NCBI GenBank assembly: GCA_021796055.1
Contig: JAJYOS010000455.1
Coordinates: 1-5,826 of the forward strand
Direction: 5' to 3'
Origin: Bacteroidota bacterium
GTDB taxonomy: Bacteria; Bacteroidota; Kryptoniia; Kryptoniales; JAKASW01
DNA length: 5,826 nt
The notes below the pieces were generated by a model. The model searched no databases. It worked only from the letters and a program-made list of their open reading frames with translations, and was not told the DNA's origin. Below, piece after piece: positions 1 through 5,826 of this stretch (within the stretch, counting starts at the first letter, position 1; every line of letters starts with the position of its first letter). A program made the translations under genes and the position numbers.

Positions 1-81
1 GCCGCCGCTATTAGTCCCGGCAAAGAGATTCGTGCCGGAGACAACAATGGCATTGACATAAGTGTCCGTCAAGCGGTGTAG
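1..81 (+). other. Possible upstream fragment of the first barrel gene, in a different frame
   Basis: Read from position 1, the codons are open until a TAG at 79-81 and give a short peptide containing 'AGDNNGIDISV'. This is the kind of segment that precedes a first or second strand in small Bacteroidota barrels ('GD..inlGvGlG'). The barrel reading that follows lies in another frame (codons starting at multiples of three), which itself has stops at 12-14 and 54-56. One missing base around 60-75 would join the two into a single reading. This is judged from protein style only, and the piece could be non-coding. Confidence 0.3.
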
Positions 82-515
82 GAAGTGCTTTAACGCTCGG
101 ACTCGATTACGAGCGTGGAATTACGAATGTCGGTGAGGTGGGGCCGGGAATCATCGGGATCGGCGGCATATTCGACTATTATTCTTATAGTGATAATCCC
201 GGCGGCTATGGTGGAACATGGACATACATAGATATAGGTGTTACCGGGATGTACCACTTCGTTCTTGCGGATAAGAAGTGGGATCCGTTTCTGGGCATAT
301 ACCTTGGCGATGAAATTTCTTCATGGTCGTGGGGCTCGTCTGCCAAGGCATATTACGCAGAACTCGGTATCCCTACACCTTCGGAAACCGGAGGAGGGAT
401 CACACTTGGCGGCAGTGCAGGCGTTCGGTACTTCTTCAACCCCAATTGGGCGGCGGAGGCTCGTGTTGGATTTGGGTTCTACGTCCTCGCACTTGGAGTC
501 GATTACGCTTTCTAA
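57..515 (+). CDS. Small outer-membrane beta-barrel protein, 5' end missing or frameshifted
   Basis: The C-terminal part of a small outer-membrane beta-barrel protein of unknown specific role. The frame is open from 57 (after a TGA at 54-56) to the TAA at 513-515. The only available start is a GTG at 138, giving 125 residues with no signal peptide and no convincing ribosome binding site. Barrel-like sequence already precedes that GTG ('SALTLGLDYERGITN'), so 138 is unlikely to be the true start. What can be seen: alternating hydrophobic/polar strands rich in Gly, Tyr and Trp; a 'GPGIIGIGGIFDYY' strand; 'GVTGMYHFVLADKKWDPFLG', typical of the 'a.YHf......dpY.G' strand-turn-strand of small porin-like barrels; and a last strand 'YVLALGVDYAF' ending in Phe, the usual signal for BAM-dependent membrane insertion. 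The natural protein would be near 180-220 residues, so the signal peptide and first strands are missing or lie in another frame upstream. It is co-oriented with the next gene but separated by 103 bases with a hairpin, so it may be a separate transcription unit. The barrel call is fairly secure; whether the gene is intact is not. Confidence 0.68.
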   Translation, partial: HKCPSSGVGSALTLGLDYERGITNVGEVGPGIIGIGGIFDYYSYSDNPGGYGGTWTYIDIGVTGMYHFVLADKKWDPFLGIYLGDEISSWSWGSSAKAYYAELGIPTPSETGGGITLGGSAGVRYFFNPNWAAEARVGFGFYVLALGVDYAF

Positions 516-540
516 GTCCGGCTGTGGAAATCACCTCTTC

Positions 541-567
541 GGGTCGTGTGTGTCGAGCACACGACTC
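541..567 (+). terminator. Strong hairpin after the first gene, terminator-like but without a T-run
   Basis: An inverted repeat 25 bases after the stop at 515. GTCGTGTG (543-550) pairs perfectly with CACACGAC (558-565) across a 7-base loop. A G-T wobble (542/566) and a G-C pair (541/567) extend it to 10 pairs. Its position suggests it marks the 3' end of the first transcript or protects it from decay. The following bases (TCATTGAGGTG) contain no T-tract, so it is not a standard intrinsic terminator. It could instead be an operator palindrome or a leader structure of the next gene. Confidence 0.4.
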
Positions 568-603
568 ATTGAGGTGAAGAAAGACTTAAAGCTGTGCAGG
601 AGC

Positions 604-613
604 GGGAGAAGGA
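604..613 (+). promoter_or_regulatory. Ribosome binding site that fixes the start at 619
   Basis: The purine-rich GGGAGAAGGA contains both GGAG (605-608) and AAGGA (609-613), the latter 5 bases before the ATG at 619. Together with the signal peptide that begins at this ATG, it decides against the upstream in-frame codons, which stay open back to an ATG at 238 but overlap the first gene and encode nothing recognisable. A second in-frame ATG at 631 is a weaker alternative because it would remove the positively charged n-region of the signal peptide. Confidence 0.7.
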
Positions 614-618
614 CATTC

Positions 619-2577
619 ATGAAAAGGATAATGCAATGTATTTTGCTCGTTTTCCTGGTCGCAGCAGGAAGGGGAAACGCAAAGGCGCAGACTGGTCCCC
701 TACCTGATTCGTCGCAGTCATTCATCGGGAAGAACGTCAGCATAAATGGCGTCGTGGGGGCGTACGGCCAGATGTACGGTATATCAGGAATTCCCGGAAG
801 ACTGCCGCCCAGCCTGGCCAGGCTCTATTTCCAGCCGACTGTGACACTCTTCCATGCATTCTCGATGTCTTTCGATTTTCTTTTATCGACTGAAGGGAGC
901 TCGGCAAGGCAAAACATAAACCAGCTGGGAGTGAATCCTTCATGGGGCTGGGGAGATGCGCATCTGGGAGACTTCAGCTCGATGTTCACGCCGCTGACGT
1001 TTGACGGAATACTTGTAAGAGGCGCGGGCATCAACCTGCATCCCGGCGTTTTTCGATTTTCGGCGGTCGGAGGTTATACCCAAAGGGCGGTCAGCGGAGG
1101 ACCGGGCATAGGCGGTTACTCGAGGTACATGTATGGAGCGCGAATCGGAGTCGGCAAACAGGAAGGATCTTATTTCGATATTTCATTTCTTAGAACGAGG
1201 GACAATCCGTCATCACTGCCGTCGCCTCATCCCACGGTCGTGATCATCGCACCAAACGGGAACGACGCATGGCCGATCGGAAACATCGAGACCATCACCT
1301 GGGCATCAGCCGGCATTTATGGAAACGTCAGGATAGAAATCTCAAGGGACGGCGGCTCGACTTACCAGGTCTTGTTCGACAGCGTCGTGAATACCGGATC
1401 ACAGACCTGGCTCGTAACAGGACCGCCGACATCCGAAGCGCTCATCAGGATTACCAGCCTGCAGGATTCGGTAAGCAGCGTGAGCCAATTTCCTTTTACG
1501 ATAGGCTCAGGCATCCAGGAGCAGCAGGGAACGACACCAGGTATTTTGACTAATTCGTTTGCTGTGACTCCGCAAGAGAATTTAGTCTCCGGAGCCGACG
1601 GGAGGCTTGCACTCTTCGACAACGTCCTGACGATAAAGGGCGAGCTGGATGGAAGTGTTTACACGAGGAACATGAATGCAACCGAAGTGGACAGCATCGG
1701 GTTGCCGAAAGCCCTTACCGGAATATATGCCCCGCGCTCAAGCTCCAGCGCGGATTATGCCTACAATGCTCAGGTCGGCCTCAACCTGCAAACCTTCAAC
1801 GCTAGAATCGGATACCAGTATATCGGTCCAGGGTATACGTCGCTTGGAGTCGCATCTCTCCTTCCGGACCAGCGCCAGATTACTTTGGCAACCATGCTAA
1901 GGCTGTCGCGCGTTTCCATCAGCTTGAACGCGGGACATCAGAACGACAACCTGCTCGGTCAGAAGAGCTATACCACCAACAGGAACCAGGTGGCGGGCAA
2001 CATCAGTCTTCCTTTTTCGCGGCAGTGGACGACTACGCTAATGGGGAGCTACATGAACATGGCGAACAACGCTTCAAGCGACACGTTTAAAGTAGCATAC
2101 TCGACACTCATGGCCGGCATGACGCAGATGATTTTTGTCGGACCCGGGAGCTTTTTCCAGATGGCTTCTCTGAACTATACCTTTCAAAACTCCGCGAATA
2201 ACAATCCGCTGCAGCAGGGGAGCGGAATGGTTTCCCATTCAGCAAACCTGAGCATCTCCTTGAATGCGGCAGCCGGTCTGGTGATAATGCCTGCTCTGTC
2301 ATTGATAGCCTCAAAAATTGGGGAAACCGGATGGACCTCGACGCAATCTTATTCAATTTCCGCACAAGACCGGGCGTTCGAAAACAGGCTCAACTCTTCT
2401 CTATCGCTCGGAGTTTCAAGAGTTCAGGGTGCCAGTTCTCTCCAGATCGGATTTTCATCCGACTACGGGATTACAGGTGCCGACGCCATAGTCCTAACGG
2501 TGATGGAGACGCTGTATACCGGCACGACCAAGTTTTCCGAGCACACAATCGGACTAAACCTGTCGCATACCTTTTGA
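619..2577 (+). CDS. Outer-membrane beta-barrel protein with a central Kre9/KNH-type Ig-like domain
   Basis: A complete 652-residue envelope protein whose role I cannot name. Residues 1-23 form a Sec signal peptide: KR at the start, hydrophobic 'CILLVFLVAA', likely cleavage after 'AKA' before Gln24. Residues about 35-200 read as amphipathic strands and carry the striking stretch 'NPSWGWGDAHLGDFSSMF' (106-123), then 'PLTFDGILVRGAGINL' (125-140) and 'HPGVFRFSAVGGYTQRAV'. Residues about 207-296 are an Ig-like domain of the Kre9/KNH type: 'VVIIAPNGNDAWPIGN', then 'ETITWASAG', 'VRIEISRDGGSTYQ', 'TWLV' and a closing 'QFPFTIG'. In this group that domain is usually a surface beta-sandwich. Residues about 300-652 are again barrel-like strands of about 10 residues with short turns, ending 'HTIGLNLSHTF' with terminal Phe, the usual BAM signal. 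Inference: an outer-membrane barrel whose Ig domain projects from one face. No catalytic motif is seen, and no TonB box or plug is recognisable, so a TonB-dependent receptor is unlikely. The next gene starts 51 bases downstream, so the two are probably co-transcribed. The start at 619 rests on the ribosome binding site and the signal peptide. Confidence 0.85.
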   Translation: MKRIMQCILLVFLVAAGRGNAKAQTGPLPDSSQSFIGKNVSINGVVGAYGQMYGISGIPGRLPPSLARLYFQPTVTLFHAFSMSFDFLLSTEGSSARQNINQLGVNPSWGWGDAHLGDFSSMFTPLTFDGILVRGAGINLHPGVFRFSAVGGYTQRAVSGGPGIGGYSRYMYGARIGVGKQEGSYFDISFLRTRDNPSSLPSPHPTVVIIAPNGNDAWPIGNIETITWASAGIYGNVRIEISRDGGSTYQVLFDSVVNTGSQTWLVTGPPTSEALIRITSLQDSVSSVSQFPFTIGSGIQEQQGTTPGILTNSFAVTPQENLVSGADGRLALFDNVLTIKGELDGSVYTRNMNATEVDSIGLPKALTGIYAPRSSSSADYAYNAQVGLNLQTFNARIGYQYIGPGYTSLGVASLLPDQRQITLATMLRLSRVSISLNAGHQNDNLLGQKSYTTNRNQVAGNISLPFSRQWTTTLMGSYMNMANNASSDTFKVAYSTLMAGMTQMIFVGPGSFFQMASLNYTFQNSANNNPLQQGSGMVSHSANLSISLNAAAGLVIMPALSLIASKIGETGWTSTQSYSISAQDRAFENRLNSSLSLGVSRVQGASSLQIGFSSDYGITGADAIVLTVMETLYTGTTKFSEHTIGLNLSHTF

Positions 2578-2601
2578 ACAATGCTGAGCAAGTACCACTC
2601 A

Positions 2602-2615
2602 GGTTCTTATGAACC
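2602..2615 (+). promoter_or_regulatory. Small hairpin next to the ribosome binding site of the giant-protein gene
   Basis: GGTTC (2602-2606) and GAACC (2611-2615) form a perfect 5-base inverted repeat around a TTAT loop. It ends two bases before the Shine-Dalgarno sequence at 2618. In the mRNA it could present or hinder the ribosome binding site, or slow decay between the two coding regions. A stem of this size also occurs by chance. Confidence 0.25.
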
Positions 2616-2617
2616 AT

Positions 2618-2623
2618 GGAGGA
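2618..2623 (+). promoter_or_regulatory. Strong Shine-Dalgarno sequence for the start at 2629
   Basis: GGAGGA lies 5 bases before the ATG at 2629, near ideal match and spacing. It decides the start of the giant secreted protein. The ATG at 2616, whose last base opens this motif, is in another frame and closes after about 20 codons. Confidence 0.75.
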
Positions 2624-2628
2624 TAAGA

Positions 2629-5600
2629 ATGGAAGTCAAGATACGCTTGTTACGGTTTGTCGCATTTCTTTTTATTTTTTTCGCGGCGACAATCCCTGAT
2701 GTGATGGCACAGATTTCCTCAGGCGTGCGGGCCGAGTTTTTCGTTCAGCCTTTTCCAAGCCCGTATGTAAGCGACTGGCAGACCAATCCGTCGATTGCTT
2801 CGCTGACCGTCTTCAACGGCTCGAATAGTCCGAAAGAAGTGGTCATTACACTAAGTGTAACGACGAATGACGGGAGGCAGGTAATTTCCGGCACGAGTTC
2901 CCCCACCGTTTTGCTGCGTGGTCCGAACGTGATGAACAACACAAGTCTGCTTCATGGAAATCTGAAATACTACGACACCGGCATAAAGAGTCAAATCATT
3001 CAGACGGGTAGAATTCCAGAGGGTACTTACTCCGCCTGTATCAGTATTTTGGGCGCGGAAGGAGTGCGATTGGTGTCTGAACAATGCCGGGAGTTCACAA
3101 TTGTCTATGCTGATCCGCCGCAGTTGGTTTACCCCATGGATGGCGATTCTGTAAATACGAACTTCCCCATTTTCCAATGGACGCCGGTGCAGGTCCCCGT
3201 TCAATACCAGGTCCATTATGTCTTTAAGATGGTGCAATTACTCCAGGGCCAGACTCCGCTCCAGGCACTCGATGCTGACATCCCACAGTACACAAACGAG
3301 AACCTTGCCGCGACGACCTTGCAGTATCCCCTGAGTGCACTGCCGCTCGTTGCCGGGGACACTTACGTCTGGCAGGTTCAGGCACTCGATCAAAACGGTT
3401 TCCCGCCTGCCTCAAATAACGGCGAGAGTCAGATCCGGACGTTCACTTACCAAAAACCGGTTGGGATTGTTACTTACCATCACGTGACGCCGGTCGGCCC
3501 GGGGACTCCTCCTGTTAATAAAAACCTTTTCACTACCACCACCATTTCGGGTACGATGTATGGGGCGTTTACAATCCAGCAGAATAAACCTTTTCTCAAT
3601 CAACAGGGACGGTACGGACACAGGGGGTCGGGCGGCTCGAATTCACAAAGCGGACCGCAGCCTCTTCCTCTGGCAAATACTACCTTGAACCTTGTCGATG
3701 AATATGTGCTCCTGCAGGGATACGATCCGGTTAAAAGGGTCTTCGTAGAAGCCCCGGTGCCGTCGATGGAGCGGTCGGCCAAGGTCATCGCAACGACAAC
3801 GACAGATGCATCAGGAAATTTCTCGTTTTCGTTTGCACAGACGAAAAACAGCCCTGACACGGTATCACAAAACACGACTGTCACATTGGAGGGAGGCCGA
3901 TCGGCAACTGGCACTCTGGTGAAGGTGTATCGGATAATTGTTCAAAGCCCGTACTTCTGCAGTCCCGACTATGACATTGATGTTCAGACTGGCCAATCAG
4001 ACAACATCGGGCAACAGTTCGCGTTGGCGCGGTCATACTCACTGAGTATTACACTTACGCCGAACGTGTTGCGTGGAGGTCAGCAGCTGGCGAATTCTTC
4101 ATCCGATCTCAGCGGGTACGCTGTCTACCTCCTCAGGCAGTCTCGTCCTGAAGGAGTGCCTGATAACGAAGGTTTTCCGGCCCCACCCTCGGCGGATACC
4201 GTTCAGTCAATGCAGGTCGTGGCAGAGGCCACTGCAGACGACAACGGCCAGGTTACCTTCTCAAACCTGGTTCAGAACAATGGTCCCAACGACCAGTATT
4301 TCGTATATGCGGCGCCGGATCCCGGCTCGCCATTTTTCTACACCACTCTCCCCACGTCGTTCCAGTTTGGCTACAACGACAATCCTACTCAATATCCCGG
4401 ATACCAGGTAACTCCCAACACATGGAATGCGTCGTCGGTATTCAACAGCGAATACGTTGCGCCCGAGGTATCGATCACCCAGCTTATGTGGGCCGCGTTT
4501 CCGAAAGTGGCCGGTTATATCTATCGGTCGGACAATCCAAATGAGCCCGTGGGATCCGCAGAGACATACCTGGAGTATTTTTTCAACGATAAGGTTAACC
4601 GCTTCACGGATGAGTTTATTACGATGAACGACGGTTATTTCAATTTTCACTTAGGGGCCAGCGACCTGGGGAGCGGTTATCAGATAGAGATCTACAAGAA
4701 CGGATACAGAGATACCATCATTTCGGTCAACAACGGCAAGCTTCTGACGATGGGGCAGCAGGTTTACTTTCCCAAGATTCTTCTTCAACCGGCGTTCAAC
4801 GTGACCGGGAAAGTCGTGGATGAAGAGGGCAATCCGGTTCAGGCGAACGTAACAATCGGGGAGGGAACATCTGTCGAGGCGAATCTCCCAACTGTTCTGC
4901 GACAACAATACTTTATGAATGGGAAAGAAAGGACTTTCCAGGCCATCAGCTACAACACCGGTTTTCAGGCTCCCGCAGTCTCTGGCAATCAGCAAATCAT
5001 AATAGATCCAACGCCGTACGACAACTCACTTTTTCCGGACACTGAATACGTCAACATAACCCAGAACGAACAGAACCTCGGCACATTTGTACTGAAGAAG
5101 AAACTCCACAGGCTTAAAGTCGTGGTGAGAACGATTGCAGGGGTGAGTATCCCTCGCGCGCATGTAGAGATACAAAACGTAGGGAGCTTTGAGACCGACA
5201 ACTCCGGGGCGGCGGATACCACGTTCGTCAGCGCATCCAACTCATTCAGCATCACCGTCATTGCACCCGACGGAAAGGATTTTATCGGGCAGGTGCTGAC
5301 TGCCTACGTTCCCGATTCAAAGGATTGGACGATTATCCCCGTCAAACTAAGGTCCGCAATATACGTGGAGGGAAGAGTCCTTGTTGGGGGTACACCTATC
5401 CCGCAGGCGGATGTGTTCCTGGACCGGCGGCAATCTCCTCACATGCCTCCGATCGCCGCAAAAACCAATAATCAGGGAGTCTATGTCCTGCATGATGTGC
5501 CGCCGGGGACACGAATTAAGATTGAGGCCGCTAAGTCACAGTCTGATTTGATAGGCGCCGATACGACTCTCGTTGCGAATATTCATTCGAAGGGGCTCAG

Positions 5601-5826
5601 GAACGTGAACTTCCATCTCAGGATCTATAATGGGATGGATATCAGCAAACTGATGGGGTTCCCGATTGAAGTCACTTCCTTGACTCTTAACGGATCCAGC
5701 GTGATGATAAGCGGGAATTTCGTTGCCCTCGACTCGAATGGCATCTTCGGCCCGAGCGATCCGAAGCTGATGATAGGGTTCGCGAACATACAGATAGACT
5801 CCGGCATTGAGAAAGACAGCGTAAAC
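2629..5826 (+). CDS. Giant secreted multi-domain surface protein (Ig-like and carboxypeptidase-regulatory-like domains), 3' end outside the window
   Basis: The first 1066 residues of a very large exported protein; the frame is unbroken from the ATG to the window edge. Residues 1-27 are a Sec signal peptide (hydrophobic 'FVAFLFIFFAATIP', cleavage after 'VMA' before Gln28). Residues about 30-160 are a beta domain with 'IPEGTYSACISILG' (129-142) and a second Cys at 153. This resembles, from memory, the N-terminal region of TANFOR-type Bacteroidota surface proteins. Residues 163-274 look fibronectin-III/Ig-like: 'DPPQLVYPMDGDSV', 'FPIFQWTPV', 'GDTYVWQVQALDQNG'. A flexible Gly/Ser/Gln stretch lies at 327-344. 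Then come repeated carboxypeptidase-regulatory-like or prealbumin-like beta-sandwiches, each with an 'h.G.V......P...A.V' opening and a 'T(D/N)..G.h.h' turn: about 304-402 ('TDASGNFSFSF'), 480-565 ('ADDNGQVTFSNL'), 627-705, 723-824 ('VTGKVVDEEGNPVQANVTIG'), 827-907 ('TDNSGAADTTF') and 911-1000 ('VEGRVLVGGTPIPQADVFL', then 'TNNQGVYVLHDVPPG'). Sequence after 1005 starts a further segment. No enzyme motif is seen. Role inferred: surface adhesin or scaffold, possibly working with the barrel protein upstream. A type IX C-terminal sorting domain could be present but lies outside the window. Confidence 0.85.
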   Translation, partial: MEVKIRLLRFVAFLFIFFAATIPDVMAQISSGVRAEFFVQPFPSPYVSDWQTNPSIASLTVFNGSNSPKEVVITLSVTTNDGRQVISGTSSPTVLLRGPNVMNNTSLLHGNLKYYDTGIKSQIIQTGRIPEGTYSACISILGAEGVRLVSEQCREFTIVYADPPQLVYPMDGDSVNTNFPIFQWTPVQVPVQYQVHYVFKMVQLLQGQTPLQALDADIPQYTNENLAATTLQYPLSALPLVAGDTYVWQVQALDQNGFPPASNNGESQIRTFTYQKPVGIVTYHHVTPVGPGTPPVNKNLFTTTTISGTMYGAFTIQQNKPFLNQQGRYGHRGSGGSNSQSGPQPLPLANTTLNLVDEYVLLQGYDPVKRVFVEAPVPSMERSAKVIATTTTDASGNFSFSFAQTKNSPDTVSQNTTVTLEGGRSATGTLVKVYRIIVQSPYFCSPDYDIDVQTGQSDNIGQQFALARSYSLSITLTPNVLRGGQQLANSSSDLSGYAVYLLRQSRPEGVPDNEGFPAPPSADTVQSMQVVAEATADDNGQVTFSNLVQNNGPNDQYFVYAAPDPGSPFFYTTLPTSFQFGYNDNPTQYPGYQVTPNTWNASSVFNSEYVAPEVSITQLMWAAFPKVAGYIYRSDNPNEPVGSAETYLEYFFNDKVNRFTDEFITMNDGYFNFHLGASDLGSGYQIEIYKNGYRDTIISVNNGKLLTMGQQVYFPKILLQPAFNVTGKVVDEEGNPVQANVTIGEGTSVEANLPTVLRQQYFMNGKERTFQAISYNTGFQAPAVSGNQQIIIDPTPYDNSLFPDTEYVNITQNEQNLGTFVLKKKLHRLKVVVRTIAGVSIPRAHVEIQNVGSFETDNSGAADTTFVSASNSFSITVIAPDGKDFIGQVLTAYVPDSKDWTIIPVKLRSAIYVEGRVLVGGTPIPQADVFLDRRQSPHMPPIAAKTNNQGVYVLHDVPPGTRIKIEAAKSQSDLIGADTTLVANIHSKGLRNVNFHLRIYNGMDISKLMGFPIEVTSLTLNGSSVMISGNFVALDSNGIFGPSDPKLMIGFANIQIDSGIEKDSVN

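Noticed and set aside
323..577. Open frame on the plus strand inside the first barrel gene
   Set aside because: Arg/Trp-rich peptide of shadow type, overlapping a frame with clear barrel character.
566..592. Possible sigma-70 style promoter (TTGAGG ... TTAAAG) before the barrel/Ig gene
   Set aside because: The spacer is only about 11 bases, and no Bacteroidota-type TAnnTTTG element is found in the gap.
238..618. In-frame extension of the barrel/Ig gene upstream to an ATG at 238
   Set aside because: The extension overlaps the barrel reading that ends at 515, encodes no recognisable sequence, and would bury the signal peptide inside the protein. The ATG at 619 has a good ribosome binding site.
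531..743. Minus-strand open frame covering the first intergenic gap
   Set aside because: It is antisense to the signal peptide region of the next gene and has no visible ribosome binding site or recognisable protein features.
2602..2628. Terminator between the barrel/Ig gene and the giant-protein gene
   Set aside because: The stem has only 5 pairs and no T-run follows; read-through into the next gene is more likely.
2851..3237. Minus-strand open frame of 128 codons
   Set aside because: It lies wholly antisense to the giant secreted protein, whose plus-strand reading has a signal peptide and recognisable domains. The same applies to the minus-strand frames at 3600-3914, 4261-4650, 4651-4995 and 4989-5261.
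4073..4411. Plus-strand open frame of 112 codons within the giant-protein gene
   Set aside because: Out-of-frame shadow with Ser/Arg-rich composition and no start signal; the main frame continues unbroken across it.

Overview
The window looks like a stretch of a chromosome from a member of the Bacteroidota/Chlorobiota/Ignavibacteriota (FCB) group. The base composition looks roughly balanced by eye. Three arguments support this: all genes encode envelope or secreted proteins; one combines an outer-membrane barrel with a Kre9/KNH-type Ig-like domain ('APNG...G...TITW'), a domain used heavily in this group; and the third is a very large secreted protein of Ig-like and carboxypeptidase-regulatory-like domains. 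This placement is an inference from protein style. There is no rRNA, tRNA or housekeeping marker to confirm it.

Layout, all on the plus strand. (1) Positions 1-515 hold the 3' part of a small outer-membrane beta-barrel gene. The barrel-like reading begins near 57 and ends in the typical terminal Phe at 515. No good start codon or signal peptide is visible, and upstream the sense seems to continue in another frame, so the gene is probably frameshifted, by mutation or by a one-base sequence error. (2) Positions 516-618 are a 103-base gap with a strong hairpin (541-567) and a ribosome binding site. (3) Positions 619-2577 encode a complete 652-residue outer-membrane protein: signal peptide, barrel-like N-terminal region, Kre9-like Ig domain, large barrel-like C-terminal region ending in Phe. 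(4) Positions 2578-2628 are a 51-base gap with a tiny hairpin directly before an excellent Shine-Dalgarno sequence. (5) From 2629 to the window edge runs the first 1066 residues of a giant secreted protein with no stop codon in view.

Genes 2 and 3 are closely spaced and co-oriented, so they are probably co-transcribed. A reasonable hypothesis is that the barrel/Ig protein sits in the outer membrane and the giant multi-domain protein is exported to or beyond the cell surface, perhaps in association with it. I cannot name a characterised system for them, and I see no enzyme active site, mobile element, CRISPR array, RNA gene or phage gene. No gene-free stretch exceeds 300 bases.
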